Origin: Locusta migratoria
Lineage: Eukaryota; Arthropoda; Insecta; Orthoptera; Acrididae
DNA: 64,000 bases
Direction of reading: 5' to 3'
Assembly (NCBI GenBank): GCA_026315105.1
Contig: CM048744.1
Span: 840,606,094-840,670,093, forward strand
The notes under the pieces were generated by a model that was not told where the DNA came from, did no database searches, and worked only from the letters and a program-made list of their open reading frames with translations. The translations under genes and the position numbers were made by a program. Numbering within the stretch: position 1 is the stretch's first letter; each line of letters begins with the position of its first letter. Below are positions 52,187 to 62,540 of the stretch, in pieces.

Positions 52187-54724
52187 TAGAGTAGTGGCGA
52201 TTCGTAAATGAGTCGTTCATCTGAACGAATACAAATAAAGAATCGTAAGAATCGAACAGTGACGCGGACGAATCGTAGTTCAAACGAATCGTCTGTCTCG
52301 TGACAACTCCAAGATTCATTGATTCATGATTCGTGCAACTGGCGAATTGTGCCAAATGATTACGAAAGCCAGATAGCAGGTAAGGAGGAGTATGCATATG
52401 AACAAAGGAAGCAATTTTACAAAAATACTCTTTTATATAAAAACGCGATTTTAAATGTTTTTAACACGATCTCGAAAATCTTTTTTACTATTTACATTTT
52501 CATGTTTATCTTTTCTGAAAGAAACCGATTTTACACAAAGAAACATATTATAAAAATGTGCGAATTTCTTCTATCTCGAATAAAATTTAGTATTTACAGA
52601 CCGATTATGATTTGTAAGGTGTATTTATATATACATTTTTCCTGAAACTACGTGATTTTACATAATAAGTATTGTATAACGATTAGAAATGTGTTAATTA
52701 CCATACATTTGATGAAATTTATATTTAAATGGCTAAAGTATTGGAACAGAACGAAAAAAACATCATAAGGTTACAGCAAGATTCGAGCTACGTGACCTAC
52801 ATTCACTATTTTGACAACCTACAATGCTAGCAAATGAGCTGCACCAACAACAAAAGCAATTGGTAGCGTAATATGTATTTATATCCACTTGCAAAACTTC
52901 AAAAACTATTTTCTCGAGAATTTTTTTAGAGTCGAATCGAAAGGCTTTGGCTGGTTATTACTTTAAGTCTTAACTTTATGTGCCATAAATACAAAAAAAT
53001 CCGATGTCCATATTGTCTCTTTTATGGCATTCTATAATAATCGTGCCATCGCAGACCAGAAAGAATCGTAAACGAATCGTAGGAAAAGATTCACAAGGTT
53101 AAAACTCTGTATACGAAAAGTATGGCCATCCTTTTACGCTCCGTGTGCCGCCGTCTGCAGCTCGTGATTGGCTGAAATCCAGTCACATGGTTCTTTCCGC
53201 CATCTTGGTCCTATACGTTGCTTGGCTGCTATCAGAAGCCTTGTGAATATTCGTATGTTTTGGTTTGAATAATGCTACAATGTTGTGATTTCGGGTATTT
53301 TTAAGAAGCGAAGAAGGGAGGTAAACATTATAGTACTTCCATTAGGTATCAGAAATACAGGAAGATAAACAGTCTGGCTGATGAAAGTCGTCAGAAAAAA
53401 CTTGGAGGCCAGAAGCGAACTTCGGTTCTTGTGGTGTGATGATTTTAACTCATAATGTATATTAATAGATTAAAGATTCACTGACGATTGGATCACGCAT
53501 CAGATACCTATAATTTTTAACTTGAATAAATCTGTGAAGAAAATTCCTGCATAATGCCGTGAGGTTAAATTATTCACGCGTCGTTGATCTCCAGGTAGTT
53601 GCCGAAAATACACAAATTTTGACATATTAGTGAGTGAACTAGATTCCCGTTTAGATATAAAATTAATATACAGTTATTGAAATAAGCTTTTCTCGTTTGT
53701 TTTCATGTGTTAGAGTGTATCATTACAGGAAAAAAAAAGAATTGAAACAAGACATGTATTAGACATTCAAATGTAATTGGCGTTGTAAAGGCACATTTAA
53801 TTTCTGTTTCTGGTAAAAGTCATGTAGTGGGTATCTCCTTGCATTTTTTGTAGTTCATTTGGGATATAAGTACATAATAAGCAAGAAAATATTCATCAAA
53901 GACTTATCCATAATCTCAATTGTTTTCTTCATTTACACTATGCTCCGATGACGGCATGTTCGTGGTCTATTCGAATATTTGGCTACGGTACTGGTCAGTC
54001 TGAATTTATAGGTGAACCCTTTAGATCTGGAGCCACAAACCAAACAGTTTTCTTAAAATCGGACGAAAAGTATTCCGTAGAGCAGCCAGGTCTGCATGGA
54101 CAGAACTACGCGAAGTTCCCGCATCTGTCCGTCGGATATAACACCCCGTATCTCGAGACTGAAAAGAGTTATCGTTCCGCTCTCAACATTAAATAAAATT
54201 TCGATATCTTGCCTACATTTCGTCCGCAGCATTGTATGTGCTAAAATCAACCATACGCAAAGTCTACTACGCAATGCGGTTTCTCCTCCGCAAACTCTTC
54301 AAACTTTTACTTAATTTGATGTAGCATGAAAACTATAAGTAATAATGAATATAAATTGAGATCATTATCGAGCTAATATATCACACTATAACAAGTGAAA
54401 AAATTAATTTTTTTTAATCGAATAGGTTTCTCAAAATCGGCTGATTAGTATTGTTAAGCACTGGGAACGTTGTAGCGGTCGGTGTGTAAGCAGCAGGGGA
54501 ATAGGCCCAACATGGCTACCGCTGGCAGGTTGGCCATACTTTCCCTATACAGAGCTTTGCACAAGGTTAGATTACAGTGCCATCTATGAGCAGGATGTAG
54601 AACGTCAGAATCGTGCAATTACAGGCTATAAAGAATCGTGAACGAATCGTATGAATCGATTCACAATTTAGGATTGAATCGCAAGAATCGATTACTGAAA
54701 ACAAAATCTTGTTGCCCAACTGTA
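52187..54724. mobile_element. hAT-like element with exact 8-bp duplication, split by a TIR element
   Basis: Flanks CCGAGTAG (52179-52186) and CCGAGTAG (54725-54732) are identical. Ends TAGAGTAGTGGCGATT and complement TACAGTTGGGCAACAAGATT are loosely inverted. Subterminal GAATCGT repeats occur on both sides. The 53102-54559 element is nested inside. Confidence 0.82.
53102..54559. mobile_element. TIR element with 10-bp duplication and a degraded ORF
   Basis: Direct repeats CACAAGGTTA (53092-53101, 54560-54569) flank inverted ends AAACTCTGTATACGAAAAGT and complement CAAAGCTCTGTATAGGGAAA. An 8-10 bp duplication would suit a P-like or hAT element. A frame near 53279 (MLQCCDFGYF, stop, KKGGKHYSTSIR, LADESRQKK) may be a wrecked THAP-type domain. 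Confidence 0.72.
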
Positions 54725-54732
54725 CCGAGTAG

Positions 54733-55213
54733 TGATAGTAAGTTGGCGGCCCTGCTCCCCCAGCGCCAGACTCCCCCTCCCCTCGCAGGCGCCGGCGCGT
54801 CGCGCAGTGGAGCCGGGCTGTCGGGCGCCTCCCTCCCCTCCCCTCCCTCGCCTGTCGGGCGCCTCCCTCCCCTCATTCCCCCCCCCCCCCCCAGCAGTGA
54901 CAGGCAGCCCCCCACCCCTACGCCTCGCGGCGCCAGCCGTAATGCGCTCGCTGTAAGAAATAGCGACTGGCGCGATGCTATCGCCTCTGCTCTGCGTGGC
55001 TTTTATCGCGGTCGCCCTAAGTAATGGCAGAGCCACTTCCCGGCGGCCGCCCCATTTATAATAAGCCGCCCTGCCCTCTCCCTCTCCTCCCTTTCGTCAG
55101 CTCCTGCGCCCTTTCCCCGTCTCTCAGGAGCCGAGACGCCGCCGATCGTCATAGAGCGTCCTGATGTCTGTCCCTCTCTACACGGTCGCCACTCTGCCAT
55201 CAATGTTTTTATA
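54733..55213. other. GC-rich, CCCT-rich segment
   Basis: Runs of C and CCCTCC dominate; the Pro/Gly/Ser-rich ORFs on both strands reflect composition. Confidence 0.55.
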
Positions 55214-55221
55214 TACTCCAA

Positions 55222-55508
55222 CAGTGGAGTAACTATGGGAGGGGATGAGCGGGATAGAACCCCCCCCCCCACAGAACCCGGAAAAAAGAAAAAGAAGAAA
55301 GAAATCGTATATCAGCAATCTGGTAAAGGTAAAGATTGGAAACTTGGGGTGTTTTACCATAAGCTTTCAATGGCTCGGAGTCAATTAGTTTCTTCAACGA
55401 GAGTGGTAGATGGTAGTCTGTCTGGAAACTGACTAAAATTTTGCTCGTCAAGCAGATCTATCTCCCCCCCCCCCCCCCCTCCAAAGCCAAGTCCTAGTTA
55501 CGCCACTG
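55222..55508. mobile_element. short hAT-like MITE
   Basis: Ends CAGTGGAGTAACTA and complement of CAGTGGCGTAACTA. Flanks TACTCCAA (55214-55221) and TACCCCAA (55509-55516) match at 7 of 8. Two internal C runs. 287 bp. Confidence 0.82.
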
Positions 55509-56689
55509 TACCCCAATGTCCGCATCTGTACAAAAATGGTCTTTCAATGTAACTCATACTGTAAACTTACCAACCAGGATAACTAATTTGTTAAAAAATC
55601 TTCAGGGATGTAAGGCCGTGTTCAAAGAAACGTGCTGCTTCTTTATGTTTCATCCGATGCTGCGTTGGACTTCTTCAAAGGTAGTCCGTCTTTTGAGTCT
55701 TGCCGACTTACGGATCAGAGGTCTGAGAGTTAGGGCTGGGCAAGGTACGTAGACTAGAAAGGTATGCCAGTTTGGGCTTCTTCACTGTCATTGGTTAGCG
55801 CTGTACTACGTCACTCGGCAGCAAGCCGCTGTATTATAAGACCGCCGTGAACATATTTTCTCCGTCTTTTCTTTTATCATTCGACAATAAAAAAAAAAGA
55901 AAATAAATTAAAAAAAATAAAAAATAAATCTTTTAAGCGGTGGAACACGCTTGTGATTAATATATACGATTAGGACTGAAAAAGAAAAGCTTCAAACATT
56001 ATTAACAGCTAGCTAACCCGTTCCGACCCGCGACTTGGCACGGGTAATATTTAAACGTCTTTAACTCGAGAACCACTGAACGTATCGTGATGAGGTTTTT
56101 ATTAAAATGTAGCGCTCATAAAGATCTAAGATAAAGTCCAGGAGAGCACATGTCTAACTTTTATATATTTTCCACATTCACTGTTTATGTAGTCTGAAAC
56201 CATCCGGCGCCGGCGCCGTAGGGGACGAAAATGGTACATATGCTTCACTCGTAAAAGTTAGACATATGCTCTCACAGGCTTCTTTTAGGCCTTTGTGAGA
56301 TCTACAATTTATAAGAAACTTCATCACGATACGTTCAGTAGTTCTCGTGTTATAGAAGGTTAAAGGGACAGACAGAGAGAAAATGTGCTTCTGTTTTATA
56401 TAATATCATGATTTCACCCTCTTAGAGTGCGAATTTCGAAATTTTACTATGCCTATAACCGTGACGCTAGTTCATGCATTAAGTTGACGAAGTTTTATCG
56501 CAATCGACTGAATGACATTGGCAGGCGTAGCATACGGACAAACAGAGGCCTTCGTTTTTATATATTAGATAAAGAAAACTTTCGTTACAACGCAAACTTA
56601 GCAGCCGATTTTCGCATTAATGCTTTTGTTTTACTCATTTAATTACTATGAGCATTGAACTGAATACTGCTTTCATACATACAATTTTA

Positions 56690-56884
56690 TCAATCGGCTT
56701 CACAAAAATGTTCGGGACAAATTGTGACATTTTTGACATTTATCTCGTCTTGTCGTTTACAGCGAGAGATCCATATGCGCTGAAGTTGCTCGTCCTTTGG
56801 AAACCGATGGTACAAAATGTCTTCCGTCTTGCGTCCACTGTTATTGCACTCCGCAACAGCACAACACGAAGTATTCTTACTCAT
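56690..56884 (-). CDS. THAP-type zinc-finger domain ORF, truncated
   Basis: 64 residues starting MSKNTSCCAVAECNNSGRK, with YHRFPKDEQLQRIWISRCKR and ICPEHFCEAD. It fits the C2CH THAP pattern: Cys 8 and Cys 13, an invariant-type FPKD then W38, and C56-x2-H59 followed by F60. THAP domains bind DNA in P-element transposases and in several host factors. The frame ends in TGA right after CEAD, before the rest of a THAP domain (AVPTIF-type end) could appear, so it is truncated or a first exon whose junction has decayed. Its position between inverted repeats favours a transposon origin. Confidence 0.8.
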   Translation of the reverse strand: MSKNTSCCAVAECNNSGRKTEDILYHRFPKDEQLQRIWISRCKRQDEINVKNVTICPEHFCEAD

Positions 56885-56958
56885 AAGTACAGAAAGAATA
56901 TATGGAAAAATTGTTCCCTAATACAAGAAAGCTACTTTCTATCCGAACACTTAACAGG

Positions 56959-57156
56959 CCGGCCGTGGTGGCCGCGGGGACTAAGGCGCTCCAGTCACGT
57001 TCTGCACGGCCACTACGGTCGGGTGTTCGAATCCCCCTCTTGCATGGATATTTGTGCCGTCCTAGTTCGTAAGTAGTTCATAAGTAGTTTGTAAGTTTAG
57101 GGACTGATGACCCCGTAGTTAAGTCCCATAGGCTATACAAACATTTGAACATTTTT
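56959..57156 (+). mobile_element. SINE, subfamily A
   Basis: Perfect 14-bp target duplication GAACACTTAACAGG (56945-56958, 57157-57170). Confidence 0.95.
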
Positions 57157-57235
57157 GAACACTTAACAGGTCACGAAACGAGCGAAGGCAAAACACAACT
57201 TCCTTCTCGCACGTTTCATAAGGGTACTGCGGCAA

Positions 57236-57430
57236 GCCGGCCGCGGTGGCCGAGGAGACTAAGGCGCTTCAGTCACGGTCTGCGCGGCTACTACGGTCGG
57301 GGGTTTGAATCCCCCCTCGGGCATGGATATTTGTGCCGTCCTAGTTCGTAAGTAGTTCATAAGTAGTTTGTAAGTTTAGGGACTGATGACCCCGTAGTTA
57401 AGTCCCATAAGCTTTACAAACATTTGAACA
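57236..57430 (+). mobile_element. SINE, subfamily A
   Basis: Perfect 11-bp target duplication TACTGCGGCAA (57225-57235, 57431-57441). Separate insertion from the neighbour 80 bp upstream. Confidence 0.95.
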
Positions 57431-57472
57431 TACTGCGGCAACTGCTCGGCGCTTGCTGCCAGGTGACGTCAC

Positions 57473-58383
57473 AGAAGCACAGTGCGCGAGTCAATTTTAC
57501 ACCACCCTGAGGGCTGGGTAATAATACTTGAGTTCGAACAGACTCGGGATTTCCCGATACAGCGGAGAACTCTATACACTATCGAACTGTTCGAACACTC
57601 TGATAATAAATGACTGGCGCTGCGTATCAGCCAATGATGCACGGGAAATTTTAAAGTTAGCGGGCTATCGCTTTGCTCAGAACTAGTTTCATAGGAAGTA
57701 AAAGTACATGGAAAATAAAATGAGGGCAACACTATGAAAAAACTGTATATTTTGTTTAAAACAGTGCATACGTATGTGTCTGGTGTCACTGCAAGATATG
57801 ATCCATTGATAAACAAAATGTCTGCTAGTAGAACAGAACTACTGCACCTAATTACTGACGGCTAACATTCAAAGGAAAAAAATGTGAAATCTTCATAAGT
57901 AGAAATCACATTTAATGTGATTATAAGAGACAGATTGCAAATGGCCATTCCATTCCCTGTTCATGTGGTACAGTAACATAAAAATGTTACCACCTTTTAA
58001 TCACCTTGAAAACAAGATTAAAAGAGATGAAATAGGGAAAACATTAGAAATTTAATAACCAATAAAGGAATTAAAATAAACTGATTGCGACCTCTGAATA
58101 AACAGTGCACGACCTGCTGTGTACGTAGTACCAACAGGCTTCGCTAGCTCGCAGTACTAGAATTTAAAATCGCGATTGCTATTGTTTACTTATAGTCTAT
58201 AATCGTTACTGTATTTATTTATGACCTGCATCCTAGAAGCTACTATAGTCAAAATGTCACACTTATCAATCCCTATAGTACATTAATGACACCGTATCTT
58301 TGTTATAAATCGGATACTGCACAGCACAGAAAAGATATCGTTGTAAATCGAAGAGATAGTACCTCCTGACATTGCTAGATAGC
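57473..58383. other. no gene recognised
   Basis: AGGGCTGGGTAATAATACTT at 57508 resembles a hAT left end, but a matching right end was not found. The 115-aa minus-strand ORF is not recognised. Confidence 0.4.
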
Positions 58384-58850
58384 ATAACATCGAATATTGA
58401 TTTAAGCCTAAAGAAGTCCTTTCTGAAGGCATTTTATGGAGTGTTGCCTTGTATGGGAGTGAAACATGGACGATAAACAGTGCGGACAGGAAGAGGATTG
58501 AGGCTTTTGAAATGTGGTGCTACAGAAGAATGCTGAAGATTAGGTGGGTGGATCGCGTAACTAATGAGGAGGTATTGAACAGAATTGGGGAGAAAATAAA
58601 TTTCTGGCATACCTTAACTAAAAGAAGGGATAGATTAGTAGGACACATTCTTAGACAACAAGGAATTGTGAATTTAGCTTTGGAGGGAAGTGTGTGGGAT
58701 AAAAACCGCAGAGGAAGACCAAGAGATGGATACAGTAAGCAGATTCAGACAGATGTAGGTTGACGTTCTTACGTGGAGATGAAAAGGCTTACTCAGGATA
58801 GGGTATTGTGGAGAGCTGCATCAAACCAGTCTCCGGACTGAAGACCACAA
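58384..58850 (+). mobile_element. RTE LINE 3' end, 5'-truncated
   Basis: Same family as the 20 kb copy, ending AACCAGTCTCCGGACTGAAG followed by a short AAC-rich tail. Contains the C-terminal ORF 58449-58763. Confidence 0.88.
58449..58837 (+). pseudogene. RTE C-terminal domain
   Basis: MYGSETWTINSADRKRIEAF, EMWCYRRMLKIRWVDRVTNE, EVLNRIGEKINFWHTLTKRR and DRLVGHILRQQGIVNLALEG, open to 58763, where an in-frame TGA falls at the position of a sense codon in related copies. The frame continues to NQSPD and a stop. Confidence 0.85.
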
Positions 58851-59204
58851 CAAGAACATGGAGATATCCTTCACAGAACTGGGTATACCAACAATTCATG
58901 ACGTGTCATAAATAATATATCCCTTTTTTTCGACAAACAGCTCAGTTCATACATACAGTACTAGGGAAATAAACTATCTACACTTGCTTTATTTCGAAAA
59001 GGGGTCCCTTACTCAGCAACACACAGTTTTAATAACTTGCCAACAAGTATAAACAAATGTAGCTACAAATAAAGATCAGTGTAAGAGGAGCCTGAAAGAC
59101 GAGTGTCGAACTCCATCTACCCCATAGACGAATTTTTGAATAGAACCAAATGATGTGTGTATTCATACTTTTAGTATTATTTCAGCTTATAAAAATGAAA
59201 TTAG

Positions 59205-59262
59205 GTATTGATATGTTCCACATCACGAGGATCTCCTCTATACGGACCTATGGAACGAACAG
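59205..59262 (+). mobile_element. Jockey-type LINE 3'-end fragment
   Basis: GATATGTTCCACATCACGAG and CTATGGAACGAAC correspond to the 3' end of the LINE at 31683-32668 in opposite orientation. It abuts the SINE at 59275. Confidence 0.55.
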
Positions 59263-59274
59263 CTAACCCAATCT

Positions 59275-59530
59275 AGTGGACGGCGCGCTGGGTTACCACA
59301 CAGGGGGCTCAGATTCGATTCCCGGTCGTATCGGACTTATTCTCGGATATGGGATTGGGTTTTGGGCTGTCATCATCATTCCGTCGTCAAACACTTGCAA
59401 GTCGCCGAAGTGGTGTCACCTAAAATGGCTTGCACCAAGCAGGCCGAGTATGACTCTTGTTGGGATCTAACCGGCACAATGCTACACGATCATCATTTAC
59501 TATTAATGCCCGTGTTCGAAGTTCGACCTG
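59275..59530 (+). mobile_element. tRNA-derived SINE, family E
   Basis: tRNA-like head TAGTGGACGGCGCGCTGGGT with B box AGATTCGATTCCCGGTC, followed by GGGATTGGGTTTTGGGCTGT and CATCATCATTCCGTCGTC, a body I recognise from insect tRNA-headed SINEs. One copy here. Confidence 0.7.
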
Positions 59531-59636
59531 TTCTGTTTACAAAGTAACGAATCTGGATTTCTTTCAAGTGTAACTGGAATTTCAATAAACAATTATTCAT
59601 TATTGATAAATCTGAAGCATTGAATTAAAATTTGTG

Positions 59637-59712
59637 ATGCGGCCTGGAATCCAACCCGGACCTCCATGCTTACTAGGCTGACGTTTTAACCGTTAGACCA
59701 CCACACCACTAA
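59637..59712 (-). repeat. tRNA-like module, left arm
   Basis: Minus strand GGTGTGGTGGTCTAACGGTT, loop CTAGTAA, GGGTTGGATTCC with a damaged B box. Confidence 0.65.
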
Positions 59713-60045
59713 CGATTAAGGCGCCTTGGAATAGTCTATGTACGATTTCCCTCCACGTCACAAACTTCAATTCAGCTCCTGTGTTCCAAAGATAATTGCC
59801 ACTACTGCCAAGGCTCTCCATGCAGCGGAATAGCACTTCGACAATGGACATATTGGAACAATCCTGTTAAGGTGATATAAATATCAGTTTAATACAAATA
59901 AACAATCCATTGCCGAGGTGGTATTCCGCTGCATGGAGAGCCTTGGCAGTAGTGGCAATTATCTTTGGAACACAGAAGCTGAATTAAAGTTTGTGACGTG
60001 GAGGGAAATCGTACTTAGACTATTCCAAGGCGCCTTAATCGTTAG

Positions 60046-60142
60046 TGGTGTGATAGTCTAAAAGAAAAAAAAAAAAAAAAAAACGGTTAAGACGTCTGCC
60101 TAGTAAGCATGGAGATCCGGGTTCGATTCCCGACCGCACCAC
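60046..60142 (+). repeat. tRNA-like module, right arm, split by A run
   Basis: GGTGTGATAGTCTA, then 23 inserted A-rich bases, then CGGTTAAGACGTCTGCCTAG, CCGGGTTCGATTCCCG and CGCACCA. The B box is consensus-like. Confidence 0.65.
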
Positions 60143-60591
60143 AAATTTTAATTCAATGCTTCAGATTTATCAATAATGTCTTTGACATATTCGAGACGAA
60201 AATCCGTCTCATGGATTGTTTATTTGTATTAAACAATTGTTCATTTGCAATTTTCGGATTCTGCCGACTTAAGCTGTATTTCTAAAGGTGGTCTCTTATT
60301 TTTTGGCAAATAAAAAATTTGTCAGACCGCGACTGGATAACGGGTCTCCTGCCATTCTCGTAAGGTCGCTCGAACCTCTCGGCCACCCAAGCACCCTTCT
60401 TAGCGAGACCCAAATTTTCAAAAGTTTGATGTCTGCTTTCCCTCGAGCTCGCACACATTTTAGTGTGATTCCCGCAACGGGAACAGACGTATCAGTACCA
60501 TCATTGCCCTGTCTTGGCGATGAAGTGTCTCTCCTCGTCGAAGGAATCACACTAGGGGAAGTAAGCAAGTCTGACATACGGGAGTCTGGAA

Positions 60592-62180
60592 CAGTGTTGC
60601 CAGATAACAGAGAGAGAAAATACCTACGGTCTCAGAAAAGTGTACCTACATTTTCCCTACTTTCTCTCTACCACCTCATTAAAGCCAGTACATCAGGGGC
60701 ATAGCCAGGATTTGGGTCTGGGAGGGGCTGAATCCAGGACTCTGGCCTGGGGAGGTGGGGGGCGTGGCATCTACCTCTACTGCTGCACAAAATGCACTGA
60801 CCATTAGAAAATTAAACAGTAACTAATAGGAGAAATGAAACGAGGGTATGCACATCCAAGTCAAGACTCGACAAACAATAGGTTTCAGTTGGCGCTAAAA
60901 TTGCCTGGCGAACCGCATGCGCGCCTCCCAATCGCCACAACTGTTTCTGTTGTTTCGTGGTTTGGCCATCTATATTTCTAGCTGAGACTTGTTCTCTCGT
61001 TGAGTGTGAACCTCATCGAGATGCTTTAATAAACCTTCTCCTTTCTTTGTAGTAAAAACCTATGAAAATTCGTGACCAGTTGTTTTGTTAAAAGCACCAT
61101 CTTAATTTTACAATTGCCGATACAGGGCCTAGCGGTCATTGTTGGCAACGGCAGTTGATTCGCGGTAATTTTGTTGGCTAATCGGGTGATATTATACGAT
61201 TTCCAATGAAATTTATGGAATATCTGAATGCATGTAATAGGAGGTCGTTGTATCGTTAGCCTCTATGATAACTTTTTGTACTCACTGAGTATTTGCATTT
61301 TATTACGGATGATGGAATTGTTAATTTCAAGGATCTTATTTTGATAGTCAAGTGTAGATTATGCCACGAATTCAAAGTGCCGGACAAGGGTACATCAATA
61401 ACATGTCAATCATAGAGAGGAACAGCATTAAATCGTTTCCCCAAATATGCCGTGAATTCCGAGTGGACTGTTACATGAGGATAACTGATTTATTAACTGC
61501 ACAAGGATGCATCGGGATACTATCAACCATACAGTAGGAACAGTACTAATTATTTAGTTCACAGTCAGCACAAAAAAGGAATTCCGTACCTCCAGATGAT
61601 TCGATTTTCTAAGAGTAATGCTATGTTGACAACGAATATTTAGTGTTTTGTTCGTTATGACGTTGGCTGTCGCAAATGTTTTAGCGTTGCCTTGTTAACA
61701 TCTTCTCACTTACAAATACTGACTAGTATATCAGCCTGACGTAAATACGTAACAGTCTAGACAAGGTAATATAACGTCTTTCTTTCATGGAAATAATGAA
61801 TTTTTCTTGTGCTAATATTTTCTAACACTATTTTCAAACCGACTCTTCATTCCACTTATATACATTGAATTCATCGTATTTCTCATCAATTTTAATGCGT
61901 CCAAAACTAAGTTTTCAAATTAATATTGTTTACTATGAAGAGAAAACAACTACGCTGTCTAAAATATCGTTGGCTAATTCAAACTTCACCACCATTGGTG
62001 GGCTTCATTCCCGCGTGTTGACAACTGTTGTCAACATTACCTGCTAGACCTGTGTCGACGATTGTAAAATTTTACCCAAGTACCTACTCATCAGGGACTT
62101 TTGGATGAAAATTCCCTATACGATTTCAATGCTTAAAAGTACCTACGAGTAGGAAAAATTCCCTACGTCTAGCAACACTG
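60592..62180. mobile_element. hAT-like non-autonomous element, exact 8-bp duplication (copy 2)
   Basis: Flanks GTCTGGAA (60584-60591) and GTCTGGAA (62181-62188) are identical. Ends CAGTGTTGCCAGATAAC and complement of CAGTGTTGCTAGACGTAG. 1589 bp. The interior corresponds in reverse orientation to the non-LINE parts of 19175-21420 (for example TTTTGGATGAAAATTCCCTA). No transposase seen. Confidence 0.93.
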
Positions 62181-62199
62181 GTCTGGAACTGGCCGAGGA

Positions 62200-62275
62200 G
62201 TGAGCCCGAATGGCCGAAAGTTTAAAAGGAGCGCTCGCGAAGCGGAGACCCGGGCTCAGATCTCGGTTCGGCACA
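62200..62275 (+). repeat. tRNA-like sequence
   Basis: GAGCCCGAATGGCCGAAAGT (A-box-like), then GAGACCCGGGCTCAGATCTC and CGGTTCGGCACAAAT. Probably a SINE head or tRNA pseudogene. Confidence 0.45.
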
Positions 62276-62513
62276 AATCGACAGGACTCACAAATATGGA
62301 ATGAATAATAGATTCACCGAGTATTCCGTCTATTCTTGTCAGAATATTTTATTCATTTTCAATTAAACACACGATATAAAGTAATCGAACGGATCCAAAT
62401 AATTATAGGTGAATTTCTCTACTTCCAACCGCATATAAGCTCTCTAAAGCTCTGTTGAACAGAGCGGAAAAACAGGCTGATCACTTAATTGGTGAATATC
62501 AATCAGGTTCCTG

Positions 62514-62540
62514 AAATGTTCAAATGTTTGTATAGCTTGT
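62514..62540 (-). mobile_element. SINE tail fragment
   Basis: Only AAATGTTCAAATGTTTGTAT of the subfamily A tail remains before RTE sequence begins. Confidence 0.6.

Larger units (their letters stand above)
55807..57472. mobile_element. possible TIR element containing a THAP ORF and two SINEs
   Basis: TACGTCACTCGGCAGCAAGC at 55807 and the complement of TGACGTCACCTGGCAGCAAG at 57453-57472 are inverted. The ends proper are uncertain. It also contains an imperfect inverted repeat of about 130 bp (56041-56170 against 56240-56390). Confidence 0.45.
59598..60176. mobile_element. fold-back element with tRNA-like arms
   Basis: Arms 59598-59833 and 59923-60176 are reverse complements (GCTGCATGGAGAGCCTTGGC, AGGCGCCTTAATCGTTAGTG), with an 89-bp spacer. 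Each arm ends in a tRNA-like module and ACAAATTTTAATTCAATGCT. The right arm contains an inserted A run (60061-60083). Confidence 0.9.

Noticed and set aside
54638..55036. Pro/Ser/Gly-rich ORFs on both strands, 114-128 aa
   Set aside because: Overlapping on opposite strands with composition set by CCCTCC-rich DNA; no domain.
57508..57620. hAT left end AGGGCTGGGTAATAATACTT
   Set aside because: No matching right end or 8-bp duplication could be found, so not annotated as an element.
60288..60704. 138-aa plus-strand ORF upstream of and into the hAT element
   Set aside because: Runs across a tRNA-like stretch and the hAT boundary at 60592; no domain.
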